Positions 40,844 to 48,872 of a DNA stretch of 64,000 nucleotides are shown here, in pieces. Location of the stretch: positions 62,001 to 126,000 of the forward strand of contig NZ_CABVPX010000011.1 in assembly GCF_902499125.1 (NCBI RefSeq). Reading direction: 5' to 3'. Both the position numbers and the translations under genes were made by a program. Source of the DNA: Burkholderia arboris. Its GTDB lineage: Bacteria > Pseudomonadota > Gammaproteobacteria > Burkholderiales > Burkholderiaceae. Numbering within the stretch: the first letter of the stretch is position 1; each line of letters starts with the position of its first letter. The notes under the pieces were generated by a model. The model did no database searches. It was not told where the DNA came from and was given only the letters and a program-made list of their open reading frames with translations.

Positions 40844-41797
40844 ATGCTGAACCTGCACCGCGCGCTCGGGTTTCACCCCGCACTGCGCGACAAGCTGGCA
40901 CGCGGCGAGTCGGGAAAACTGCTGGTCGGCCATGACACCCGCAACCGCGATATCGCGTTGCGCGCCTTTTCCGCCCTGCCCGAATCGCTCGACGCCACGA
41001 CCCTCTGCCTCGAAAGCACCGCGCCGGCCGACATCGCCGCCGCGCTCAATGAAGCCGACCTGTTCGTGCTGCTGTACGACTCGTCGTGCCTGCCGGCCCC
41101 GTCGCCGAGCGGGCCGCCGTTCCTCGCCGCGATCCGCCCCGCGATCGTCGAGCACTGGAGCAAGTCGGTCCTGTTCAAGGATTACGGCCCGCATCTCGAC
41201 GAGGCGTTCGCCGAATCGCTCGACGACATTGCCGCACGTAACGGCCGGCTGATCGACGCGGCCAGGCACGCATCGCAGATCCGCTTCATCGACGAAGCCG
41301 GCAACACGCTGACGGGCTCGCTCGCGCCGGACCAGAAATGGACGAGCGTGGACGGCATGGGCAATCTCGACGTCGTGCCCGGCGAGATCGCGACGCACGT
41401 GACCGACCTGAACGGCTCGGTCGTGTTCAGCGGCACGTTTCTCGGCACCGTGCCGTTCGCGATCAAGTACAAGGTGGCCGAGCGGCTCGCGACGCTGCAG
41501 GTCGAACACAGCACGATCGTCGATTTCGACACCGACGACGCGGGCTTCCGGCGCGATTTCACGACTTATCTCGACCGGCACGCGAATCACCGGCGCATCG
41601 AGGAATTCGGCATCGGCACGAACCTCGGCATCCGCGGGCTGTACGGCCGCAACGCCGGGTTCGAGGAACGCCACCCCGGCCTGCATCTCGGGCTCGGCGG
41701 CGGCGAAAACGGCAGCCACCACCTCGACCTGATCTTCGCGCGCGGCACGCTCGCGCTCGACGAGCGGATCGTGTTCGACGGCGCGTTCACCGTCTGA
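40844..41797 (+). CDS. M29-like (leucyl aminopeptidase AmpS/NicX superfamily) metalloenzyme
   Basis: 317-residue protein. The metal site of M29 aminopeptidases can be traced: E181 (VVPGEIATHV, matching the GE-x-x-T motif), E253/E254 (IEEFGIGTN), H281 (LHLGLGGG) and H293-x-D295 (SHHLDLIF). H281 and H293 are only 12 apart, whereas thermophilic AmpT has about 31 and the related dioxygenase NicX more, so a loop bearing the usual catalytic Tyr is missing. GGAGA lies 6 bases before ATG 40844. Probable partner of the peptide at 40663. Could be a peptidase, a peptide-modifying enzyme, or a small-molecule oxygenase; not decided. Confidence 0.8.
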   Translation: MLNLHRALGFHPALRDKLARGESGKLLVGHDTRNRDIALRAFSALPESLDATTLCLESTAPADIAAALNEADLFVLLYDSSCLPAPSPSGPPFLAAIRPAIVEHWSKSVLFKDYGPHLDEAFAESLDDIAARNGRLIDAARHASQIRFIDEAGNTLTGSLAPDQKWTSVDGMGNLDVVPGEIATHVTDLNGSVVFSGTFLGTVPFAIKYKVAERLATLQVEHSTIVDFDTDDAGFRRDFTTYLDRHANHRRIEEFGIGTNLGIRGLYGRNAGFEERHPGLHLGLGGGENGSHHLDLIFARGTLALDERIVFDGAFTV

Positions 41798-41817
41798 CGA
41801 GGTAGCGGGTTGCGTGC

Positions 41818-42327
41818 TCAGGCTTCGGCGGCAGGCGGGTCGCCGAGCCACTTGAACATCACGAGGCAGTCGACGAACCCGAGCCGCGCGTGACGGTATG
41901 CGCGCGGCAGCCGGCCGACGATCTCGAATCCCAGCTTCTGCCACAGCGCGACCGCGACCTCGTTCGTCGCGACCACCGAGTTGAACTGCATCGCGAGGAA
42001 GCCGCGCTCGCGCGCGACCTGCTGCGAGTGTTCGCACATCAGGCGCGCGACGCCGCGTCCGCGCGCGGCCTCGCTCACCATGTATCCGCAGTTGCTTACG
42101 TGCTTGCCAGGCCCCGCCGCGTTCGCCTTCAGGTAGTACGAACCGAGCACGACGCCATCCTCCTCGGCAATCCACGTGCAAAGCGGCGCGCCGAGCCACA
42201 ATGCGCGCGCCGCTTCCTCTGTCGGCGCGGAATCGAATGCATAGGTTTCCTGAGCAGCGACGATGGCGCGATAGGTCGGCCAGAAGCGCGGGAAATCGTC
42301 CTCGGTCATCGGGCGAATCGTGATCAT
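41818..42327 (-). CDS. GNAT-family N-acetyltransferase
   Basis: 169-residue GNAT. The acetyl-CoA motif A region reads NCGYMVSEAARGRGVARLMC with the R/Q-x-x-G-x-G/A pattern (RGRGVA), followed by FNSVVATNEVAVALWQKLGF typical of the C-terminal part. Substrate unknown; relatives act on small amines, peptides or drugs. GAGAG stands before ATG 42327. It is convergent with the M29-like gene 20 bases away, so no co-transcription, though a functional link to the peptide system is conceivable. Confidence 0.88.
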   Translation of the reverse strand: MITIRPMTEDDFPRFWPTYRAIVAAQETYAFDSAPTEEAARALWLGAPLCTWIAEEDGVVLGSYYLKANAAGPGKHVSNCGYMVSEAARGRGVARLMCEHSQQVARERGFLAMQFNSVVATNEVAVALWQKLGFEIVGRLPRAYRHARLGFVDCLVMFKWLGDPPAAEA

Positions 42328-42382
42328 GCAGGTTCTCTCGTGTTGGCGATGTCGACAGGCAAGCAGCCGATCGTACCGCGAT

Positions 42383-43414
42383 TCATTGACGATTGCCCGC
42401 TCGCAGCGCCGCGCAGCGATACGCGCCCGGCGGCACGCCGTACCAGCGCTTGAACGCCTGCGAAAAACTCGACAGGTCGCTGAAACCGAGCCGCTCGGCC
42501 ACTTCCGCGAGCGACAGCCGCGCGTCGCCGAGCAGCGTCTCGGCCATCGCGCCACGCGCCTGCGCAAGCAGCGTACGAAACGTCGTCCCTTCCTCCTGCA
42601 GCCGGCGCTTGAGCGTGCGCGGGCTCGTGTTCATCAGCCGCGCCATGTCGTCGAGCGAGAACGGCGCGCTGCCGGGCGTCGAGCCCAGGTACTGGCGCAC
42701 CATCTCCGACGTGCCCACGCGCGCGCGCCGCGCTTCGACGAGTTGCCCGCACATCTGTTCGCACATCGACACCGTCAGCGGATTCGCATGCGGCAGCGGC
42801 CGGTCGAGAAACCCGCGGTCGAACGCGAGGCTGTTCGCGCGCGCCGAGAACGCCGGCTCGATGCCGGCGATGCGCGGCACGACAAGCGACGTCGAGCGCG
42901 CGGCCTGCAGCGTGAAGTGCGACAACGTGAAATCGCCGCTGGCGATTTCCTGCAGCAGCACGGCCGCGGCCGTCATGTCGCGCTCGACGAGGAACCGGCT
43001 CAGGTCGCCGTCGAGTTCCGGCGCGCCGAAGTTGAGCACGCCGGTATCGGGCGCCTCGCGGTACGTGATGACGGTGTACGCGTACGTGAGCGGCAGGAAG
43101 CGCATCGCCAGCGCAAGCGCGTCGCGCCCGGTCGCGCTCGCGATCAGCCCGTAGCCCCACACGCCGTACGCGGAGAAGTGATAGCGCAGGCCGACCTCGA
43201 ACCCGAGGCCCTGCGCACGGCCGAGCGCGCGCAGCAGGTTGCCGGTCAGCCGCAGTTCCTGCGCGGCCGTCACCTCGACTTTAGGATCGTCGAGTTGCGC
43301 ATCCGCGAGGCCCGTACCGGCCAGCAGCGTCGTGTGCGGCACGCCGCGTTCGTCTCCGAAATCGACCAGCAGCCGGGCGCTGGCCGGACTCCGGGTGAAA
43401 TCCCAGAAGCTCAT
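42383..43414 (-). CDS. AraC-family regulator (OruR/ArgR-type with arabinose-binding-like domain)
   Basis: 343-residue regulator. The N-terminal domain (about 20-200) is of the PF12625 kind found in MmoR, OruR and similar regulators of alcohol and lipid catabolism (LRALGRAQGLGFEVGLRYHF; LAMRFLPLTYAYTVITYREA). The C-terminal AraC domain reads MARLMNTSPRTLKRRLQEEG and LAEVAERLGFSDLSSFSQAF. It is divergent from the GMC dehydrogenase/BVMO pair and likely activates it, perhaps through the palindrome at 43438-43450. Confidence 0.92.
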   Translation of the reverse strand: MSFWDFTRSPASARLLVDFGDERGVPHTTLLAGTGLADAQLDDPKVEVTAAQELRLTGNLLRALGRAQGLGFEVGLRYHFSAYGVWGYGLIASATGRDALALAMRFLPLTYAYTVITYREAPDTGVLNFGAPELDGDLSRFLVERDMTAAAVLLQEIASGDFTLSHFTLQAARSTSLVVPRIAGIEPAFSARANSLAFDRGFLDRPLPHANPLTVSMCEQMCGQLVEARRARVGTSEMVRQYLGSTPGSAPFSLDDMARLMNTSPRTLKRRLQEEGTTFRTLLAQARGAMAETLLGDARLSLAEVAERLGFSDLSSFSQAFKRWYGVPPGAYRCAALRAGNRQ

Positions 43415-43437
43415 GCGGAGAAACCCTCGAAGCGCCG

Positions 43438-43450
43438 ATTTGGCCCAAAT
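43438..43450. promoter_or_regulatory. Palindrome ATTTGG-C-CCAAAT in divergent region
   Basis: A perfect 13-base palindrome, 24 bases upstream of the AraC-type gene's ATG and in front of the GMC/BVMO operon. It is followed by an AT-rich stretch (ACTAAAACAATTG). Candidate operator; AraC proteins usually prefer direct repeats, so another factor may bind. Confidence 0.35.
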
Positions 43451-43558
43451 ACTAAAACAATTGTCCCCAAGCAGCATTGGTGTTTTCCCATGCGGCCCGC
43501 ACCATCGGCGTCATCCAGTCGTCGCCCGAACGACCCCAACGCCCCAGGAGGAGACACC

Positions 43559-43645
43559 ATGCGACCGCGTCGCCCGACCGATCCCGCCGCCCGCTTCGCA
43601 CACCGCCGCGCCGCCTGCGCCCGCATGCCGGCGCGCCTCGCCTGA
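43559..43645 (+). CDS. 28-residue Arg/Ala/Pro-rich leader ORF before the GMC gene
   Basis: AGGAGGAGACACC gives an almost perfect ribosome site 5-8 bases before ATG 43559. The ORF encodes MRPRRPTDPAARFAHR and ends MPARLA, 32 bases before the GMC start, which has its own AAGGAGA. It may be a leader peptide affecting expression of the operon. No homology can be claimed; the Arg codons are mostly CGC and CGT. It could also be a chance ORF in GC-rich DNA, but the ribosome site is stronger than most in the window. Confidence 0.4.
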   Translation: MRPRRPTDPAARFAHRRAACARMPARLA

Positions 43646-43677
43646 TCCATCGACTACCGAAGCAAGGAGACGATTCC

Positions 43678-45393
43678 ATGAGCAAGACTTTCGACTACAT
43701 CGTCGTCGGCGGCGGATCGGGCGGCTGCGTCGTCGCGGGGCGCCTGACCGAGGATCCGGCCGTGACCGTGTGCGTGCTCGAGGCCGGCGGCCGCGGCGAC
43801 AGCGCGGTCGTCAACGTGCCGACCGGCGCGGTGGCGATGATGCCGACCCGCCTGAACAACTGGGCGTTCGACACGGTGCCGCAGCCGGGGCTCGGCGGCC
43901 GCATCGGCTACCAGCCGCGCGGCAGGACGCTCGGCGGATCGTCGGCGATCAACGCAATGGTCTACATCCGTGGCCATCGCGTCGACTACGACGGCTGGGC
44001 CGCACTCGGCAACGAAGGCTGGGCGTACGACGACGTGCTGCCGTACTTCCGCCTGAGCGAGCACAACGAGCGCTTCGACGATGCGTGGCACGGTCGCGAC
44101 GGCCCGCTGTGGGTCAGCGACCTGCGCACCGGCAACCCGTTCCATGCGCGCTACCTGGCAGCCGCGCAACAGGCCGGCCTGCCGCTCACCGACGATTTCA
44201 ACGGCGCGCAGCAGGAAGGCATCGGGATCTACCAGGTCACGCAGAAGCACGGCGAACGATGGAGCGCGGCGCGCGCGTACCTGCTGCCGCATCTCGGCCG
44301 TCGCGACAACCTGACGGTCGAAACGCACGCGCAGGTGCTGCGCATCCTGTTCGACGGCACGCGCGCGAGCGGCGTCGAAGTCCGCCAGCACGGCAAAGTC
44401 CGCACGCTGCACGCACGGCGTGAAGTCGTGCTTGCGGCCGGCGCGCTGCAGACGCCGCAGTTGCTGATGCTGTCGGGCGTCGGCCCCGGCCGCGCACTCC
44501 AGCAGCTCGGCATCGCGGTGCAGGCCGACCTGCCCGGCGTCGGCCGCAACCTGCAGGATCATCCGGATTTCATCTTCGGCTATCGCACGCGCAGCGTCGA
44601 CACGATGGGCGTATCCGCACGCGGCGGCCTGCGGATGCTGCGCGAGTTCGCGCGCTTTCGCCGCGAACGGCGCGGGATGCTGACGTCGAATTTCGCGGAA
44701 GGCGGCGGTTTCCTGAAGACGCGCGCCGATCTCGCCGCGCCGGACATCCAGCTGCATTTCGTCGTCGCGCTCGTCGACGACCATGCGCGCAAGCTGCATG
44801 CCGGCCACGGACTGTCGTGCCACGTGTGCCTGCTGCGGCCGCGCAGCCGCGGTTCGGTCACGCTGAACAGCGCCGATCCGCTCGCGGCGCCGCGCATCGA
44901 TCCCGCGTTCTTCGACGATCCGCGCGACGTCGACGACATGGTCGCGGGCTTCCGCATCACGCGCCGGCTGATGGAAGCGCCGGCGCTCGCGAGCTGGATC
45001 ACGCGCGACCTGTTCACCGCAAACGTGACGACCGACGACGAGATCCGCGACGTGCTGCGGCGGCGCACCGACACCGTGTATCACCCGGTCGGCACCTGCC
45101 GGATGGGCCGCGACGAATGGGCCGTCGTCGATCCTCAACTGCGCGTGCGCGGCCTGCAGGGGCTGCGCATCGTCGATGCGTCGGTGATGCCGACGCTGAT
45201 CGGCGGCAATACCAACGCGCCGACGATCATGATCGCCGAGAAGGCCGTCGACCTGATGCGCGGCGTGAGCCGTGTGCCCGCGCGGTCGCACGATGAAGCC
45301 GTCGGTCCGTCGACGGATCGCGATGCCGCTCTTTCCGCGTGCGCCACGCACGATGCCGTCCAGCCTGAGGAACCCCGCCATGCTGTCGCCTGA
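43678..45393 (+). CDS. GMC-family oxidoreductase (choline/alcohol dehydrogenase-like)
   Basis: 571-residue FAD-dependent GMC enzyme. N-terminal FAD motif FDYIVVGGGSGGCVVAGRLT, signature GRTLGGSSAINAMVYIRGH, catalytic H469 in DTVYHPVGTCRMG, and closing ASVMPTLIGGNTNAPTIMIA. It oxidises a primary or secondary alcohol. It has a 35-residue charged tail beyond the usual family end. The tail overlaps by 14 bases the start of the BVMO/esterase fusion, so the ketone it might produce could go straight to the next enzyme. AAGGAGA precedes the ATG. Confidence 0.92.
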   Translation: MSKTFDYIVVGGGSGGCVVAGRLTEDPAVTVCVLEAGGRGDSAVVNVPTGAVAMMPTRLNNWAFDTVPQPGLGGRIGYQPRGRTLGGSSAINAMVYIRGHRVDYDGWAALGNEGWAYDDVLPYFRLSEHNERFDDAWHGRDGPLWVSDLRTGNPFHARYLAAAQQAGLPLTDDFNGAQQEGIGIYQVTQKHGERWSAARAYLLPHLGRRDNLTVETHAQVLRILFDGTRASGVEVRQHGKVRTLHARREVVLAAGALQTPQLLMLSGVGPGRALQQLGIAVQADLPGVGRNLQDHPDFIFGYRTRSVDTMGVSARGGLRMLREFARFRRERRGMLTSNFAEGGGFLKTRADLAAPDIQLHFVVALVDDHARKLHAGHGLSCHVCLLRPRSRGSVTLNSADPLAAPRIDPAFFDDPRDVDDMVAGFRITRRLMEAPALASWITRDLFTANVTTDDEIRDVLRRRTDTVYHPVGTCRMGRDEWAVVDPQLRVRGLQGLRIVDASVMPTLIGGNTNAPTIMIAEKAVDLMRGVSRVPARSHDEAVGPSTDRDAALSACATHDAVQPEEPRHAVA

Positions 45394-47836
45394 TCCTTCC
45401 CGTTCCGCCGACTCCGCCGCACCGCTGGCAGCGATCGTCATCGGTGCCGGCTTCGCCGGCATCGGCATGGCCGTCGCGCTGCAACGCGCCGGCATCCACG
45501 ATTTCGTGATCGTCGAACGCTCGCACGACGTCGGCGGCGTATGGCGCGACAACCGCTACCCGGGCGCCGCGTGCGACGTCCCCTCGCACCTGTACTCGTT
45601 TTCGTTCGAGCCGAATCCGGCCTGGTCGCGCATGTTCGCGCCGCAACCGGAAATCCACGCGTACCTGCAGCATTGCGCACGCAAGTACGGCCTCGCGCGC
45701 TACCTGCGCTTCGGCGCCGACGTCGACCATGCGCGCTACGACGAAGCCCGCGCGCTGTGGCACGTCACGCTCGGCGACGGCACGACGCTGAGCGCCGCGC
45801 TGCTCGTCAGCGGCACCGGCCAGTTGAGCCGTCCTGCGCTGCCCGACCTGCCCGGCATCGACACGTTTCGCGGCCGCGCATTCCACTCCGCGCACTGGGA
45901 TCACGACTATTCGCTCGCCGGCAAGCGCGTGGCCGTGGTCGGTACCGGCGCATCGGCGATCCAGTTCGTCCCGGCGATCGCCGGCAGCGTGCAGCACCTG
46001 ACCGTGTTCCAGCGATCGCCGGCCTACGTGATACCGCGCCCCGACCGCGCGTATCGTCCGTGGGAGAAGGCGCTGTTTCGGCGGATGCCGTGGGCGATGA
46101 AACTGCATCGCGCTTCGATCTACATGCGCTACGAATCGCGTGCGATCGCGTTCACGCGCCTGCACGGACTGATGAAAGTGGCGGTCGCCCGGCCGTTCCG
46201 CAAGCTGCTCGCGCGCGACGTGCCGGACCCCGCACTGCGCGCACAGCTCACGCCCGACTACCCCATCGGCTGCAAGCGCCTCCTGCTGTCGAGCGAGTAC
46301 CTCGCGACGATGAGCCGCGACAACGTCGCGCTCGTCACGCAGCGGATCCGGCGCGTGACGGAGGACGGGATCGAGACCGTCGACGGCGTCCATCATCCGG
46401 TCGACGCAATCGTCTACGGCACGGGGTTCGCGGCCACCGAGTTCCTGTCGCCGATGCGCATCGCGGGCCGCGACGGGCTCGACCTGAACGACGTGTGGCG
46501 ACGCGGCGCGCAGGCGTATCTCGGGCTCACCGTGCCCGGCTTTCCGAATTTCTTCATGCTGTACGGCCCGAACACCAACCTCGGTCACAACTCGATCGTC
46601 TACATGCTCGAAAGCCAGATCGCGCACGTGATGCGCTGCGTGCGAGCGATGCGGCGCAACGGTGCGCGCGAGATCGACGTCGACGCACGCCGCTACCGGC
46701 GCTTCAACGCGCACGTGCAGCAGCGGCTCGCCGGTTCGGTGTGGAGCGGCTGCAAGAGCTGGTACGTCGATGCATCCGGGCACAACAGCACGAACTGGCC
46801 GGGCTTCACGCTGACCTACCGGTGGATCACGCGCTTCACCGGCATGTCCGCGTACCGCTTCGCGCATCCGCTGCCCGGGCCGGCCGCGCCGGTGCACGGC
46901 ACGGTGGTCGCGCCGCCGGCCAGCCGGCTGGAGGCGCTCGCGGCGGCTTCGCTGCGCGGCTTCCTGCGCGTCGCGTTCCGGCCGCTGATCGGGCCGCCGT
47001 TCGGCGCGCGCACGCAGCGCCGTGTCGTCGCGCTGCTGTCGCCGCTGATGCCCGGCGCGGGCGGCACGCTGCGCTACCGCACGTCCGCGTGCCACGTGCC
47101 GGTCGAAGTCGTCGCGCCGAAGCGCGGCGATACCGGCGGCGCGATCCTGTATCTGCACGGCGGTGCGTTCTGTCTCGGCGGGCCGCATACGCATCGCGGC
47201 GTGACGACGCGGCTCGCGAACGATGCCGGCCTGCCGGTGTGGGTGCCCGATTACCGGCTCGCGCCCGAGCACCCGAGCCCGGCCGCGCTCGACGATGCGC
47301 TGGCCGTGTACGACGCGATGCGCGCGCAGGGATATGCGCCGCACCGGATCGTGATCGCCGGCGACTCGGCCGGCGGCGCGCTGGCCCTCGCGCTCGCCAT
47401 TGCGCTGCGTGCGCGCGGCGAACCGGCCGCCGCCGCGCTGCTGCTGATCTCGCCCGTGACCGACCCGGCGCTCGGCGGCGCGACGCTGGCCTCGCGCCGC
47501 CACGACGATCCGATGATCCGGCGCGGCTGGCTCGAACAGGGGCTGCGCTGGTATCACGGCGCCGGCTCGGCCGCCGCGCGCGGCCCGCTCGACACCGACC
47601 TGCGCGGCCTGCCGCCGATGCTGATCCAGGCCGGCGACCAGGAGGTGCTGCTGTCCGATGCGCAGCGGCTCGCCGATCATGCGCACGCATGCGGCGTGCC
47701 GTGCCGGCTGGAGATTCATGCCGCGCGCTGGCACGTGTTTCATCTGCAGGCGTTTTACCTGCGCTCGGCGCGGGATGCGTTGCGCACGCTCGCGGGGTTT
47801 GCATCGCAACGCGTCGCCGCGACGGCTGGACGCTGA
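45380..47836 (+). CDS. Baeyer-Villiger monooxygenase fused to alpha/beta-hydrolase (HSL-type esterase)
   Basis: 818-residue fusion. Residues about 15-510 form a class B flavin monooxygenase: GAGFAGIGMAVAL at 22-34, the BVMO fingerprint FRGRAFHSAHWD at 163-174, and a second Rossmann motif VVGTGASAIQF. Residues about 590-815 are a hormone-sensitive-lipase-type hydrolase: oxyanion HGGAFC at 593, nucleophile S663 in GDSAGG, a probable Asp in AGDQEVLLSD and H785 in RWHVFH. The enzyme should turn a ketone into an ester and then cleave it. GAGGAACCCCGCC precedes the ATG. One continuous frame, so the fusion is real in this sequence. Confidence 0.92.
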   Translation: MLSPDPSRSADSAAPLAAIVIGAGFAGIGMAVALQRAGIHDFVIVERSHDVGGVWRDNRYPGAACDVPSHLYSFSFEPNPAWSRMFAPQPEIHAYLQHCARKYGLARYLRFGADVDHARYDEARALWHVTLGDGTTLSAALLVSGTGQLSRPALPDLPGIDTFRGRAFHSAHWDHDYSLAGKRVAVVGTGASAIQFVPAIAGSVQHLTVFQRSPAYVIPRPDRAYRPWEKALFRRMPWAMKLHRASIYMRYESRAIAFTRLHGLMKVAVARPFRKLLARDVPDPALRAQLTPDYPIGCKRLLLSSEYLATMSRDNVALVTQRIRRVTEDGIETVDGVHHPVDAIVYGTGFAATEFLSPMRIAGRDGLDLNDVWRRGAQAYLGLTVPGFPNFFMLYGPNTNLGHNSIVYMLESQIAHVMRCVRAMRRNGAREIDVDARRYRRFNAHVQQRLAGSVWSGCKSWYVDASGHNSTNWPGFTLTYRWITRFTGMSAYRFAHPLPGPAAPVHGTVVAPPASRLEALAAASLRGFLRVAFRPLIGPPFGARTQRRVVALLSPLMPGAGGTLRYRTSACHVPVEVVAPKRGDTGGAILYLHGGAFCLGGPHTHRGVTTRLANDAGLPVWVPDYRLAPEHPSPAALDDALAVYDAMRAQGYAPHRIVIAGDSAGGALALALAIALRARGEPAAAALLLISPVTDPALGGATLASRRHDDPMIRRGWLEQGLRWYHGAGSAAARGPLDTDLRGLPPMLIQAGDQEVLLSDAQRLADHAHACGVPCRLEIHAARWHVFHLQAFYLRSARDALRTLAGFASQRVAATAGR

Positions 47837-48011
47837 AACGGGCGTGCCCGGCGGTCGGCACATGGCCGGTCGCCGCGGCGGCTTGCGGCGAAGCGACACC
47901 GTCTTGCAAAAACCGGCCGTTTATTTTTTTCCGTCGCGCGCGGCCGTCATGATCCCCGCAAGCCCCGGCGTGCCGCCGGGGTGACAACCACCCCACTCTG
48001 GCGGACACATC
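47837..48011. promoter_or_regulatory. Intergenic region with GC hairpin before the LMW-phosphatase homologue
   Basis: 175 bases. CCCCGGCG (47963-47970), TGC, CGCCGGGG (47974-47981) form a perfect 8-bp stem, 30 bases before the next ATG and so in its leader. A T-rich patch (TTTATTTTTTTCC near 47919-47931) could be the tail of a terminator for the fusion gene or part of the next promoter. Confidence 0.4.
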
Positions 48012-48566
48012 ATGAAAAGAAGGCACACCCTCAACGCGCTTGCGCTGCTCTGCTGCGTCGGCATCCAGTGCGCGACGTCGGCGTTCGCCGACGAACCGAA
48101 GAAGGTCGCATTCGTCGACACGGGCAACACCGGGCGCAGCGTGATGGCCGAAGCGATTGCCGGCCAGCTGATCGCGCAGCGCCATGCGCACATCGCGGTG
48201 ATCTCGCGCGCGGTCGACGAAGATCCGTATGACGAAAAGCCGGAAGAGAACGGTGTGATCCTGATGAAGCGGCGCGGCATCGACACGTCCGCGCACCGCT
48301 CGGTGCAGTTGAACGCGAACGACGTCAAGCATTCCGACGTGATCCTGACGATGACCGACAAGCACAAGGAGAAGGTGCTCGCGCTCTATCCGTCGGCCGC
48401 CGGCAAGGTCTTCACGCTCGCCGAGTATGCGTCCGGGAAGCACCTCGACGTGCCCGATGCTTGGGGCAAGCCGATCGACTTCTACGAGTCGGTGACCGCG
48501 CAGCTCGACACGTACATTCCGGCCGCGCTCGACAAGGTCGCGACGATCGCGCCGGCGAAGCAGTAA
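48012..48566 (+). CDS. Exported LMW protein-tyrosine-phosphatase/arsenate-reductase homologue lacking the catalytic Cys
   Basis: 184 residues. The signal peptide (about 1-26, LALLCCVGIQCATSAFA) is followed by the low-molecular-weight phosphatase fold. The P-loop, normally V-C-x5-R-S, reads VDTGNTGRS: the nucleophile Cys is Asp36 while R42 and S43 are kept. The general-acid loop is intact (DVPDAWGKPIDFYES), as is HSDVILTMTDKHKEKV. The nucleotide reading GTC GAC ACG GGC is unambiguous. An exported member is itself unusual, since the family is cytoplasmic. It may be a ligand-binding or regulatory pseudoenzyme, or use Asp as nucleophile like HAD enzymes. Confidence 0.85.
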   Translation: MKRRHTLNALALLCCVGIQCATSAFADEPKKVAFVDTGNTGRSVMAEAIAGQLIAQRHAHIAVISRAVDEDPYDEKPEENGVILMKRRGIDTSAHRSVQLNANDVKHSDVILTMTDKHKEKVLALYPSAAGKVFTLAEYASGKHLDVPDAWGKPIDFYESVTAQLDTYIPAALDKVATIAPAKQ

Positions 48567-48872
48567 CGCGGGAAGCCTGTCGGCCGCCGGACGCGCAATG
48601 CGCTGGCGCCGGCGGCTTGCCGCTACTCCCGCCCATCCGTCCTCGACGGCGCTTGCCCCGTCATCGCGCCATCGACACCGGCCATTCGGCCGAATCGCCA
48701 CGCCTCGTACCGGATGAAAGAATGACCGTTGGCCGGGAAATCGCGGTATCGCACGCCATCCCCGAACGGCAACCCAACGCTGAAAACCCTGCTGGCGGTG
48801 CTCAAGACCGTCGGCCTGCGCCTGTCCGTCGTCCCCGCGCAGCGCGCACACGCTTGTGCGGCACCGTCCCGC
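48567..48872. other. Intergenic region containing a decayed antitoxin gene
   Basis: About 300 bases between the phosphatase homologue and the convergent DedA/LssY-like gene. The only coding trace is the antitoxin-like fragment at 48726-48860. A GCCGGCGGC-type GC stretch after the phosphatase stop may help termination. Nothing else is supported. Confidence 0.45.
48726..48860 (+). pseudogene. Remnant of an addiction-module antidote (HigA-like) gene
   Basis: One frame reads AGKSRYRTPSPNGNPTLKTL then LAVLKTVGLRLSVVPAQ. This closely follows the C-terminal helix-turn-helix of addiction-module antidote proteins (pattern RxxLYRALSxxGNPTLKTLLAVLKALGLRLSV). There is no start, no N-terminal half and no toxin gene beside it, and the frame runs on without the expected stop. 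The surviving part suggests decay of a former toxin-antitoxin pair. Confidence 0.5.

Noticed and set aside
45227..47899. 890-codon minus-strand open frame opposite the BVMO/esterase gene
   Set aside because: Arg/Ala/His-rich shadow; the plus strand shows complete BVMO and esterase motifs.
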